Assembly (NCBI GenBank): GCA_025667525.1
Contig: JANFOE010000191.1
Location: 62,001-126,000, forward strand
DNA: 64,000 nucleotides
Source: Glebionis coronaria
Lineage: Eukaryota > Streptophyta > Magnoliopsida > Asterales > Asteraceae
Reading direction: 5' to 3'
Shown here: positions 22,600-34,080 of the stretch, in pieces
Numbering within the stretch: the stretch's first letter is position 1
Layout of the letters: each line of letters begins with the position of its first letter
The notes under the pieces: generated by a model
The model's database searches: none
What the model was told of the DNA's origin: nothing
The model's input: only the letters and a program-made list of their open reading frames with translations
Made by a program: the position numbers and the translations under genes

Positions 22600-23110
22600 C
22601 TTAAACAAAAGTACTCAAACACTCAGACTAGAATCGACAATTAACTTAACGACCAACGATTTTGACCAGACCAACAAAACCCAAACAGCAACTCACCCTC
22701 GTCTTATCCTCGTCTCATCTGAATCTGACCAAACCAACATGACTCTCAGCAACACCTCTCGACCCATTGACTCACAACCAAACAGACCTTTTGACCTCGA
22801 CTCACACCCTCGACCAAACCATTGTCACCCTCGACTCGACAAAACAGACCACAAACGCACACACAAGTCTCACACTTTTTTTCTCGACACAGACACTAGA
22901 CCTGACTCAACCGTCTAACCAACCAAAAACACCCTTGAAAACACATACCCACGACTGCCACACCCATACCGACTCGACAATCAAGACTCTAACTCTCGAC
23001 TCAATCTTGACCTAAACCTCACAAATCCTTGAACACACAAAAACTTGACTCTGATCAAAACAGACCAACTGGACTCAAACATCACTCAAAGATCTCAGTC
23101 TAGACAAAAC
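22600..23110 (+). repeat. A/C-rich low-complexity leader with CTCGAC repeats
   Basis: Composition flips at about 22590 from G/T-rich to A/C-rich on the same strand. CTCGAC or ACTCGAC recurs many times. The 82-codon ORF at 22767-23015 is Thr-rich because of this composition and is not a credible gene. Confidence 0.6.
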
Positions 23111-24184
23111 TATCATCGATCCAAAAACAGAAAACGAAACATCATTAAAACCTACTCGAGACCTCTATAAGAGATCTTGAAGCAACCGGTTAACTTGAGG
23201 TAATCGTTTTTCGTAGCTACATTTTGTAATCATGGGACGAAGTGTTTTAATTGCTTGTGGGTTTTGATCATTGATGGATGATTTTTATTGCTGTCTGATA
23301 TTGGTTGGATGAAGATGGGGTATGAGATTAGATGAGTTTTTGGTTTTTCCCAAGTGATAAGATTAAAAGGGTTTCATTCGATTAAAGGGTTGTGATTCAG
23401 TAGGTCACGATTAGTTTCAAAAATTGAGAGTTTTGGGTGGCTAAGAATTGGAGAAGCAGAAAAAGAGACGATATAACAAAGTATCCATTGGTTTGTAAAG
23501 GAGGGCGGAGGTTACAAAGAAAATAGGAATTGGGTTGACTGAGGGCTTATATACTCTTACAAAAGGCCCCACGTCTCATATTGATCAGACCACATATTGT
23601 TTCTGAGGCCACGTTTCTTTTATTTAGGGAGTGGGTCTTGAAATTAAATGTAGATAAGCCACGTTTATTTCCATTTCTTAAAACAGCGGACATAAGTCCA
23701 CCTTTTTTTGTTGACTCAAACAACTATCTACGCCATTTATTCTAAGCCACGTTTCTTTTTTATGAGGCCATTTTTTTTTGTTTTTGAAATTACTAAGTCA
23801 CGTATTACTTTTGTGAGGTAAGCACCTTTAACCAACTTGTTAGTTGTTCTCAAACCAACTAACATAATTTCATTTTTTTATTTTTTATTTTTTATTTTTA
23901 TTTTTTCTTTCTTGAGTTGGAATACGAGTTATTTAGCATTGGCCCAAATTTAGTTTCACATTATTCTATATTTGACAAAAGATTAAATAATTGAGTATTT
24001 TGAGCATTTGTATAATGGATGATGGGCCGTTATATATAGTGGGTTTATTATTTTTGCAATCAAAGATTAAGACAAATTTAGAGGATTTCAATCGTCATTT
24101 TATATCATCAAACAAGGATTCAAAAAATTTTCATCGAACTTCAATAGAATCGTTGAATTCGAAATTTCACGAGGGATAACAGCA
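23111..24184 (+). other. element N leader, distal part
   Basis: Noncoding. Between about 23560 and 23820 a block close to GCCACGTTTCTTTT recurs four or five times. T-rich tract at 23870-23910. A 62-codon ORF at 23991-24179 precedes the gag-like region but has no recognisable motif. Confidence 0.5.
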
Positions 24185-26214
24185 ACACTTGCAACTCAAA
24201 GAGATCAAATTGCGTCAAAAAATATTGGAAATCTTACACGAGCTCTAGACACATCTTGCAATTCTCTATCCGAACAACATGACCGAACTTCCAGCCATAG
24301 TTCAAATGTTCTTTGGAAAAGTGGATAATTTCAAAGAGAAGATTTTCAGTAATTTGGATGCATTACAGTTGCAATTTGAAAGGGAGAATCTTCATGAGGT
24401 TAAAGCGAAGATATGTCTAGAAATCCTTCGTACACAATTTAAGGATTTCTTTGCTTCAACAATAGAACCTCCTTTTGATTATTAGACTCCAATCCTTCAC
24501 AAGATTTTTAACTTGCATACGGGTTTCCAGACTGAAACCATTAGAAGTGGTTTACTCAATCACATCAATATACTTGAAAAGTGTATTGAGGTCAGGTTAA
24601 ATAATTACAACGAGATACGGTTGAAAAAGGGTCAGATTCAAATAATCAAGGAGTCGTCTAAGTCATTGAATGCAGCAATACCTCATGAACATGAGAGAGA
24701 GACATGCTTCAAGTTGTCGTCAAAAGATGATTACATCTGCCCCGTGCAAGAAATAGGTGTCAGTTTGGTCGTCAAGGTAAGTAATGGCAATGAATCAGGA
24801 GGAACGCATGAAACGAGCAGCAAGTCACAAGCAACAACTGTTCAGGTGCCAAGTTTCAACAATATACAACATGTTGAGCATTCTGAACCTAATTATGCCA
24901 AACATGGGATGGAAGAGAGTGATAGCGATATCACTTCTGATTCATCCGATGTGAGTCATAATGGGGGAGAAAGTGTTCAAAATGCTAAACATCATGATAA
25001 GTGTCTTATGACTGCTTCTTTAAATAATTCTGATTCTAGTATTAAAGAGCATCAAATGATTTTTGTTCAACAATCCAAAGAGCTTGAGGATGCCAAAATT
25101 GAATTTTCAAAGAAAACGGAGAAATTTGAAACATATTTTGAAAAACTTGAAAAGTCAAACGTTGTTCTGGAACGAAAATTGGATCAAACTGTTCTAGATT
25201 CTAAAGCTGAAAAGGATAATATTTTGAAACAAATTAAGTTGCTTGAATCTAAATTGGCATCCCAAGATAACTTGCTCAAAGAGAATGAGACTTTAAAGGC
25301 TCAAGTACAAGAAAAGGTTTTTGCTATAGCTGCTTTGAGAAATGAATTAAGGAAAACTTAAGGAACTAGTGTGGACACTAAGCTTCAAAAACCATCAATC
25401 TTGGGGAAACCGCCTACAAATAAGTTCATTCGACAAGCGATTGCATTTAGATCCGAGCGATCACAATCCTCGAGACCACGGTTTGCCTCCCAAGTTGATA
25501 TGGTTCATTTTTCTAGAACAATCACTCCACCATCTAGGCCCAATGTGACTAAAAAAGCTTTTGCAAGACCTAATCACATGATTGCCTCTAGTTTCCCTAG
25601 ACATGGTCCAAAGAACACGTCTCGAACTTGTTCAAATGACGTTCGCCATACATTTGATCTAAAGGAAGCTAAGGAAAAGACACAAGTAAGAGATAAGAAT
25701 TTCAAACCTAGTCAGATGCCTTCTAGTTTACCAAACACTGCTAACCGTAGCATGTCACATCATAGGAGAATCAATCAACCATCTATATGCTACGTGTAAA
25801 ACATGTAGGAAATGTGTCTTTAAAGCCAATCATGATTCTTGTATCAAAAAATTACTTAATGAGGTGAACTCCCGTGCTAGACTTAAATCCCAGTGGGTAG
25901 CTAAAATCAAACCCGTTGGTAAAATGTGGCGCCCCACTGGTAGAAATTTCACTCTTATAGGAAACAAGTGCCCTGTAACTAGGATTGTCTCCGATTCTAC
26001 TAAGACTACTAGGGAGGAAATTGAAGAGGATGACACATCACTTAAGCCTGAACTTAAGGTTTTCTATAAAAGGAAACGTTTGCCAACTAAGACACGTGCT
26101 TCAAAAATTGATAGCGCTAACCCATGTCAAAGCATGCAAATTCCTAATGAGAATGCATGTACAAAAGTTGATGTTCCAATTGAACGAAGTGGTCCAATCA
26201 TTGTATACCGTTAA
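24185..26214 (+). pseudogene. element N gag C-terminal / gag-protease linker fragment
   Basis: Open segments 24279-24485, 24513-25361, 25371-25799 and 25864-26214, separated by single stops or small frameshifts. The first two encode helical sequence ending in a coiled coil (about 25060-25360, Lys/Glu/Leu-rich heptads). Then comes GTSVDTKLQKPSILGKPPTN, a Ser/Arg/Pro-rich stretch, a Cys/His cluster CKTCRKC...ANHDSC (about 25800-25840, shifted frame), and WRPTGRNFTLIGNKCP. I recognise this order from copia polyproteins of Asteraceae, where it lies between the zinc knuckle and protease (memory). The protease and everything after it are absent. Confidence 0.65.
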
Positions 26215-26279
26215 AATAAGGACACTCTTAGAGTTTGGTTGCTGAAGAAGCAGATATCGGAGAAACAAGTGTCTCATGG

Positions 26280-27490
26280 GATTCATAGCTTAACAAAGGA
26301 CTTACAGTCACATTACAGTCTGTAACTCGATCATCAAAGAAAGGAAAGTTTATTGCCGATGATAAACTTATCCTCACAACGAGAAATTAAGTTTTCTCGG
26401 GCATGAGCTAAAATTAAAAACATTCAAAGTTTTTAAGCTAATGCGCAAGGACTTATAGTCACATCACAGACTGTAACTCGTTCATCAAAGAAAGGAAAGT
26501 TTATCGCCGATGATAAACTTATCCTCACAACGAGAAATTAATTTTTCTCGGGCATGAGCTTATATTAAAAGCATTCGAAGTTTTTAAGCTCATGCACTAT
26601 GGTGTATAATTATATTTCAGATTATGCCCCGGACTTCAAAGAAAGGAAAGTTTATCGCCGATGATAAACTTATCCTTACAACGAGAAATAAATTTTTCTC
26701 TGGCATGAGCTAATATTAAAAACATTCGAAGTTTTAAGCTCATGCACAATGCCTTACAGTTAAATATCAGACTGTAACTCGGACTTCAATTTTAGGAGAG
26801 CTTATCTTTAAAGATAGCTTATCCTCGTAACGAGAAATTAAATCTTCTCGGTCATGAGCTTGTATTAAAACATTCCAAGTTTTAAGCTCATAAAGGAAAG
26901 TGTATCTTTTAAATAAGAGAACTTTTCTTCACAACTAGAAATTCACCTTTCTCGGTCATGAGCTTTACATTAAAACATTCAAAGTTTTTCAAGCTCATGA
27001 AAAGACTTCTAAGTAAATGTCAACTTAGGACTCGTTCTTCAGTTAAAAGGAAAGTTTATCGCTGATGATAAACTTATCCTCATAACGGGAAGTTTACAAC
27101 TTCTCGGACTTGATCTTGTTTTGTAAGATATTCAACATCTTAAGCTCAAGTAATTGGTTTTCAAAACTTTGAACATAATTTTTCGAGAATTTCTCAAAAG
27201 GTTTTTCTAAATCTTTCAAAATTGTGTGTTCAAAAATGTTTTGATAAAAAGAGCATGTCTTCTGGAATCGATAATATTTACGAACCTAGAAATGCCATTC
27301 TATAATGACACGGGGTTGTAAATAAAGTTCGAGCAGAAGTTCAAATATTTTAAAACATGCTCAAAATGGCTTGCTATTATTTCAGATAGTAACCTGTTTT
27401 TCATATTAAAGTCAAGCATTTCACCGGAAAGCTTTGACTCAACAACGGGAATTAATTTTCTCGGGCATGGTTTATTTTATAACCATGTAA
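26280..27490 (+). repeat. array of three-hairpin units in element N tail
   Basis: Units start (GGAAAG or equivalent) at about 26343, 26494, 26645, 26795, 26895 and 27049, with a diverged seventh near 27408; usual period about 151 bp. Each can form stem 1 (AAGTTTATC/GATAAACTT, perfect in unit 2 at 26497-26520), stem 2 (CGAGAA/TTCTCG) and stem 3 (CATGAGCTTA/TAAGCTCATG, 26553-26594). In later units the stems change in sequence but largely stay paired. No coding capacity. Confidence 0.75.
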
Positions 27491-28966
27491 GGGATTGTGT
27501 TTACGTAATAACACAATCTAACATGAATTTATGTACGTGTCAGTGCATTTATTTGTTAAAACAAGAGAAACCTTGTTTTTATGAAGTTATCATCTCCACC
27601 AACCGTAGCAATTTACAATTGATATCTACATACTCGACGATGCGACTAATAAAACGGCGACTACAGCTCTTTCAATAGAACACGGGTCAACAATTGAAGC
27701 GCAACAATTGTCCAGCATTCAGAATCTTTGACGTTGAAAGTGCCAAGTTCACATGTTGGTGTCAAGACAACGATATCAATCGTACACATTGAGTCAAGAG
27801 ATAACTTCAGACGTGACGAGGCGACCAACATTCATGAACAAGAACCATGTGATTCTATCATATGATGTTCTCCATCATTCAGGACCAACCTCGTAAATCG
27901 CTAATCTTGTGAATACATTTTCATATTTGATCTTTGCACATGATAAATACCTTACACTTGTGTTTAAAAGGTATTTAATTTAGGTTTCAAGTACACCCTC
28001 ATAAATTTGAGGGGGAGCTTGTGAAAATCATGAAGATAATTGGATTTACATTTTTCTTCCCAAATTTTCTTAAAATTCTATTAAATCAATTGATACTAAA
28101 AACATCGATTTGGTTAATATTTTTAATATGGGGGAGAAAATTTGATTTAATATGGGAAATGATTAATCACAAATGGTTTGACTTAACGTGATTGCTCATC
28201 CCGACATGTGCGAAATGTTTTCGGATATTGTGGCATATGTTAAGAGGGAGCAAAATGGATTTGCACTTCAAAATGGATTTCATGGTGATTTATACTTACC
28301 CACAACCCTTTTATTTCATGACGATGAAGATTGTGGTGACATAAGGATGGTAGGATAGGTTAAAGTTCAATGATTCTTCTTGAACCGGAGGAATCTTCCC
28401 AAGGACATTCCATAGCTAGAAATAGTAGTCCTTAGGAAATATGGAGAAAGATTGTGAACGTAGCTGAATGCCGACCAAGTACTTAAGTTAGCACTGGAAC
28501 AATCACAACAAGGTGCTAGTTATGACGTATTGGTAAGCATTGAAGGGATTGAAGAATGAAAAAGAATTGTAAAGATAAAGGGTGTAAAGAAAGTAGCCCT
28601 CCTTACAACTTAGGCAGAAACCGGGTCAACTCATTAGCTATTGAGATCATTTTTAATGATGCTTGATATTGAAGATAGACATCATGGACCCAGTGATGCA
28701 ATGCACAACCCATCCCAGCTAACTTAGATATCTCTCAAAAGATATTTGTTTTAATCACACGGAGACAACGCATTATCTATTGATTTATTCACTCCGAATA
28801 AATTTGTATTGAAATGGTGGCACTCCTCTCCAGCCTCCTATAACTAAAATCCAAAATGCGCGATTGAGTCTAGAGCCATTTGAGATCATCAAATATCTCA
28901 TTAGGACAAACTTTCATATTTCCTTGCTTCTTCACACACTGTGAAAAGTAAAAAAGATCTTAAGAG
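27491..28966 (+). other. element N tail, middle part
   Basis: Noncoding, no gene seen. Contains the perfect inverted repeat CCCTCATAAATTTGAGGG at about 27994-28011, followed by GGGAGCTTG, and a second purine run TATGGGGGAGAAAA near 28126. Both resemble polypurine tracts but neither is followed by an LTR. Confidence 0.5.
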
Positions 28967-29345
28967 TCCTACGCAAAATCTTCATGATCTTGCCTGAACA
29001 TCCGAGTAATACGAAAGTATTTACAGTGAAGATGGAAATCCTTCTTGAGCGAATATCAAAAAGCTCATGGTAGGTGACTTGTGCGATTCTTTATGAATCA
29101 AACTTATGATAACTGGAAAGCAACAGTGGTTTACTGAATTTAAACACGTTCCAGGCCTCTACGCAATATCTTAGTGATCTTGCCAGAACACTTAGAGTGA
29201 TACCTTAGTGTTCACGGTGATGAGTGGAAATCCTTCAAGTGTTAACATCAAACAGCACTTGGTAGGTAACTTGCAAGATTCTATACGAATCAAGCTCGTG
29301 ACAACTGGAAAGCAACGATGGTGCGGTTCTTAATTGAATTTCACT
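28967..29345 (+). repeat. tandem duplication of about 190 bp in element N tail
   Basis: Copies start with CTACGCAA at about 28969 and 29158 and align over about 185 bp with many substitutions (for example GAAATCCTTC, GTAACTTG/GTGACTTG and AACTGGAAAGCAAC in both). Copy 1 can pair GTAATAC with GTATTTAC; copy 2 GTGATAC with GTGTTCAC, so one base pair has covaried. Confidence 0.65.
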
Positions 29346-29983
29346 TGTTCTAGGAACATGAATTGACGGCTTCAAATCATGCGGATATTATTATCCAAAT
29401 GATTCACTCTTTATGTTCGCAGTCAGCTTTGGACGGTCGAATAAAGAGAACGGGTTTATCCGCGAAATCTTGTCAAGGAGGTTCTTAATTGAAACTACCT
29501 GCCACAAGTACGATATTTAATATAGTCCAACGATCTTCACCGACCGGCGGTAAAATGCTACCGAATTAGAATGAAAAGTTCAAGGCCATTTCATCCGTGT
29601 ATATGTTTTGTTGCTAAGTGTCTTATGCAGCGTAACAAGAAGGTGGCATTGCGGTGTACAATCCAGAAGAAGTCCTCAACACATGCTTATGCTTTCTGCA
29701 CTTAATACTTCAACGAATTCAAGAAAGTCTAAAAGTCAAGTCTTCTGTTGTATCAAACTCTGAAGCTTTCAAGAATTTATAAAAGTATAAGTATGTGGTA
29801 CATGAAGTCACGAAGAGGCAAATATCACGAGTGATGAATGCACAAGGTCAAGGCAAGAGAACATGCTCAAGACAAAAGTCAAAGATCTCATCAACATATG
29901 CACAAGAACAATATCGAAGACTCAAGCATAGTATGCTAGGTTTAAGATTTTGTAAAATGGTGTGACCTCCCTTAGGGAGAGAT
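29346..29983 (+). other. element N distal tail and polypurine tract
   Basis: Noncoding. Ends with TGACCTCCCTTAGGGAGAGAT (29962-29983 region) directly before the 3' LTR. The purine part functions as the expected plus-strand primer; the preceding CTCCCTTAGGGAG is itself palindromic. Confidence 0.6.
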
Positions 29984-30410
29984 TGTTGGAAATACGTTTT
30001 TCCAAGGAAAGTCTCGGTCACATCATTATTAGCATAGATCCCGAGCTATAGACTATTTAGGACATTGTAACTTGGAGTGACCTCCCTTAGGGGGAGATTG
30101 TTGGAAATATGTTTTTACGTATTTAGAAAGGATCGGTTACTCCAATGATATATTCAAGTATTGGGCTCGTGATCCATTAAGTATACATATAGTCCATATA
30201 GCCCACATGTAGGGTGGGCTATATATACCCCCTCCTAGCATGTTAGGAGGGGTTGGTCATTTTGTCACTTCATACATTTCACTTAATCAACCATCTTTCT
30301 CTCCTTCTATCCTTTCTCTCTCTAGCTTTCTCTCTCTAAGTTCTTCCTTCTTCCATCATTCAATAGATAAACCATAACATTGCTTAATCCTAAGAAATCG
30401 TAGACCTACA
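29984..30410 (+). repeat. element N 3' LTR
   Basis: About 427 bp, TGTTGGAAATACG to GACCTACA, with the internal second start at 30099. Directly followed by the target duplication TCAAG at 30411-30415. Pair of 21414-21838. Confidence 0.93.
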
Positions 30411-31867
30411 TCAAGGTTGAAGATACAAAAGCTATGGTTACCATGCAAGAGATTGATGGTATTGGCTGGGACTGGAGCTTTTTGGCCAAAGATGTGGAAG
30501 AGAACAAAGCCCTGGTTGTAGAAAAGAAGGAAGAGGAGCATGTTCACTATGCTCTCATGGCACATTCTTCATCTTCATCAGACAATGAGTTATATGATGA
30601 TGCATTTTGTAGTAAAGGTTGTCGTTTAAACACTGAAAAACTTAATAAAGAAATTTTAAAGTTAAAATCAGATGTTTTTGATGAAAAATGCAAGTTATCT
30701 AACTATCAACTTGCACTTGTTCAAACTGAAAAGACTGTGGCTGAATATAAGAAAATGGAGCTTGACCTAAAAGATCAAATTAATGTTTTGACTCATGACC
30801 TAAATGCTAGTATTCAGGTAAGGGACATCTTGGAGAGGTCCAATGGTGTTATTCAGGCTAAGTTAGATGAGGCTATAAAAAACAAAGATAATGTAGATCT
30901 TAAAATTCAAAGATTTGATAAAGCTTCTCAAACCCTAGAAAAATGTGTTAGTGAACAATGGGTTTCTAGGGATAAGACTGGGATTGGGATGAAAGAGTAT
31001 GCTGGTGTTCCACCACCTGCTGGGAACTTCTATGGTGTCCTTAAAAAGGATTTGTCCTTGGACTGGTATTCCAGAACTCCAAGAAGAGGAATTTATTCCT
31101 CCACCAAGAGTTCTTACTCCAGTAGAGGAATACAAGCAGAAATTGACTGATATGGACCAATGGAAGAAAGCCAACCCTACTTTGTTTTTTAAGGGTCGCA
31201 TGCCTAGTGACAGCCTAAATGAGTCAGCACCCATAAAAGTGACCAATCCTATGACTGGAAAGAATTTTGACCTTGGCTTAAATGTTGATAGAAAAACTAG
31301 TATTAAATATGCAGAAATGTACAGAAAACCTAGGTCACCAAAAAGTCAAGTTAGTGATAATGGGACAGGTTTCTTTCATCTAGACCTAGAGTTATGTATA
31401 GAAAAGACTATTATGCTTGTGGGAGTTTTTCACATTTGGCTTTTAAGTGTGTCAATGCTTCAAATGTCAACGCTAATAGAAAGTCAACCATGGTCAAACC
31501 CAAACCTTTTGTCCAGCAAAGTCCACTAGTCATTAGACCAGCCCCATTCTTTACTAAATGGTCTAATACTTATGGACAAAGGCCTTTTCAAAATACCAAT
31601 ACATGGTCTAACAGACAATGGGTTCCTGTAGCAAACCCTAGGTTTGACGCTGATAAAGCTAATTTTAGCGTTGTCAAGAACAATTTTATCGCTGACTGGA
31701 ATGTTTCCAACGCTGTTAGACCAAGTAATGTCAAATACTTGCAACCAAAGGGAAAGGGGTCTAAAGCTTCTTCTATCTTATCTTGGAGACCTAAACAAGA
31801 TCAAAACCCTAATTCAGATGGGATTTATATGACCTGTAACAGATTTCATTATATTCAAAGGTCATAA
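30411..31867 (+). pseudogene. copia-2 gag, C-terminal part with second zinc knuckle
   Basis: Resumes gag after element N. An open segment 30434-31150 encodes a Glu/Lys/Leu-rich coiled coil after ALMAHSSSSSDNELYDD. Frameshift near 31130, continuing to about 31390, then another frame (31394-31867) with a second CCHC knuckle, YYACGSFSHLAFKC, in which the first Cys is Tyr. Then an Asn/Lys-rich linker with four RCGYTGACA-type motifs (31648-31710) encoded in one fixed frame. Ends by frameshift near 31860 relative to copia-1. Confidence 0.8.
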
Positions 31868-32059
31868 CTAAACCAATTGGGTTAACTAGGTGTTTAATCC
31901 AAAAAGGGATGAACAAGGGGTTGTTATAAGGACTAAGTCTGTTCTTGTTGAAAAACCAAATGAATCCAAGTCTGCTCAGGCTTGGGTTCCCAAAGAAAAC
32001 TAATTTGTTTTCTTTATGTGCAGGGCATTCAAAAGCCGGTTAATGATTATGGCTACTAG
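31868..32059 (+). pseudogene. copia-2 gag-protease junction, broken
   Basis: Homologous to copia-1 240-431 and sharing its frame breaks: TAA after VPKEN and a frame jump ending in TAG (32057-32059) just before the protease D-S-G codons. Conservation of both lesions in two diverged copies is noted in the findings. Confidence 0.7.
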
Positions 32060-32470
32060 GATAGTGGATGCTCTAGGCACATGACGGGGAAGGAAGATTA
32101 TTTGACAAACTTTATCCATATTAAAGATGGTAACAAAGTGTACTTTGGAGGCGGATATAGGACTATCACTGGAAAAGGCACTCTTATCACCAACAATTTG
32201 CGTTTTGAAAACGCATTTCTGGTAAAAGAACTTGATTATAATCTGTTTAGTGTATCACAAGTCTGTGATAACAAAAATAAAGTTCTTTTCACTGAAACTG
32301 AATGCTTGGTGTTAAGCAAAGATTTTAAAATACCTGATGAGAAATTCATTGATTATAGAACACCTAGGCATAAGGACATTTACAATGTGAATCTTAATGG
32401 AATTAGGATGTATAATAATCTATCATGTCTATATGCTAAGGCTTCAGTTGATGAGAGTAATCTTTGGCAC
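32060..32470 (+). pseudogene. copia-2 aspartic protease and GAG-pre-integrase region
   Basis: Catalytic D-S-G at 32060-32068 followed by CSRHMTGKEDY, then FGGGYRTITGKGT and ELDYNLFSVSQV. Unlike copia-1, the frame is continuous into the integrase zinc finger (DESNLWHRRLRH). Processes the Gag-Pol polyprotein in an active element. Confidence 0.85.
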
Positions 32471-33462
32471 AGAAGGTTACGACACATTATTTTTAAGAAC
32501 ATAAATAGACTTGTGAGACATGGTTTAGTTGATGGTTTTGCCTGAAAAGGATTTCCACAATGACCATTCTTGTGTTGCATGCCTTAAAGGCAAACCGCAC
32601 AAAGTATCCTTTAAGACTAAACGTGTGCATTCTAGTTCTAAACCACTTCACTTGCTGCATATGGACTTGTTTGGTCCAACTAACATAGAAAGCTTAAATG
32701 GTAAATCTTATTGTTTTGTCATAACTGATGATTTTTCTAGATTTATTTGGACTTTCTTTTTGGCTTTGAAAAGTGAAAGTGCTGATGTTTTGATTAACTT
32801 TATTACCCAATTAGAGAAAAAGACTGGGAATGAAGTTAAAATACTTAGAAGTGATAATGGTGGTGAGTTTAGAAATAAGCTGTTAGATGACTTTTGTGCC
32901 AAGAAAGGGATTACTAGGCAATTTAGTATAGATAGAACCCTACAACAAAATGGGGTGGCTGAAAGGAAGAATAGAACACTCATAGAAGCAGCTAGGACAA
33001 TGTTGGCTGATGCTCACTTTCCTAGTGCATTTTGGGCTGAGGCTGTGAATACAACTTGTTATGTTCAGAATAGGGATTAATCAACAAAATTCATAACAAG
33101 ACACCTTATGAGCTATTTTGGAGTAGGAAACCTAATATTGGTTTTCATAAACCCTTTCGCTGTCATGTAGTTATTTTGGAACTAGTGATGCCTTAGGTAA
33201 GTTTAGTTCTAAAGGTGATGAAGGCTACTTCATGGGCTATTCAGTGCAAAGTAGAGGATATAGGGTTTACCTTAAGAAAGAAAAACGTATACTTGAAAAG
33301 GTACATGTTATGTTTTTAGAAAGTAAACCTAGTGATCCTAAAAGTGGACCAAATTGGTTATTTGACTTGGAACCTCTATCTAGAACCTTAAATTATATGC
33401 CTGTTACTAATCCAGACATTCTGAAGGTGACTTCAAATGTTGTGGAAGAACCAGTTGTTTAA
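32455..33462 (+). pseudogene. copia-2 integrase
   Basis: HHCC finger (LWHRRLRH and CVACLKGKPHK), split by a one-base insertion at about 32535. DDE core present: HMDLFGP, RSDNGGEF and GVAERKNRTLIEAARTM. The PQQNG motif of copia-1 is LQQNG here. Frame lost at about 33080, then regained for YRVYLKKEKRILEKVHV and the GPNWLF tail to a stop at 33460-33462. Confidence 0.88.
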
Positions 33463-34080
33463 ATTTCAGGTATACATGTTGATAAGGAGGTAGGATCACA
33501 AGCAAACAAATCAGCACCCACACTTGAGTATGTTACCATTCCTATTTGGACAGATGCATTTGCTGCTGCTGCTGCTGGGAAGGAAAAAGGTGGTCCACAA
33601 GTAACACCAGTTGATGAAAACATGCATGAATCTTCAAGCGCTGACAAAGGAAAATCTAGCGCTGACAGGTCAAATTAAGGCTTTGATGGCTCAAACGTTA
33701 ACAACACCAATTCAGGCGTTGACAACTCTTTTGACCATTTATTCTCTTCCAATGTTTTTGAACAAGGTGAACCTTCAATAGTACATGAAGAGGTTCATTC
33801 AGATGATGATGAAATAGAATTTGAAGAAGATATTGGCAACTTGGAGACTGAAATTGAAGATAAAACAATTATTAAAGGAGGAGTGCTTACATCTACTATG
33901 AAGTATCACCCTTCTTCTCTAATCATTGGTGATGTGATGACTCATGTACAAACTAGAAGGTCTCATCAGAATCATGGAGGATTTATTCCCAATATTCAGA
34001 AGAAGTTTGATACCCCTCTTGTTCAGGCATGTTTGTTTGCTTGTTTTCTGTCACAGCAGGAACCCAAGAAGATATTTGAT
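33463..34080 (+). pseudogene. copia-2 INT-RT linker
   Basis: Degenerate spacer with RCGYTGACA-type motifs at about 33638, 33658, 33694 and 33715, matching the cluster at 1969-2057 in copia-1. From 33841 the frame is open again (METEIEDKTII) into RT. Confidence 0.7.

Larger units (their letters stand above)
21414..30410 (+). mobile_element. element N: non-autonomous copia-type LTR element nested in copia-2 gag
   Basis: 8997 bp, LTRs 21414-21838 and 29984-30410, 5-bp duplication TCAAG (21409-21413, 30411-30415). A Met-tRNA-like primer site follows the 5' LTR and a purine tract precedes the 3' LTR. The interior has a 2.3-kb leader with unusual repeats, a decayed gag-linker fragment (24185-26214), and about 3.8 kb of noncoding tail rich in inverted repeats. 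No protease, integrase, RT or RNase H is seen, so mobility would need helper proteins. LTRs differ at roughly 15 positions by eye. Confidence 0.92.

Noticed and set aside
22280..22608. Minus-strand ORFs of about 100 codons over the ATTGCGATGG array
   Set aside because: Open only because the repeat lacks stops in those frames; product is a repeat of a few residues.
22767..23015. Thr-rich 82-codon ORF in element N leader
   Set aside because: Follows from A/C-rich composition; no start context or homologous protein recognised.
26280..27150. CRISPR-like array (regular repeats in element N tail)
   Set aside because: Period about 151 bp with diverged units in a plant transposon; no short direct repeats with unique spacers and no cas genes.
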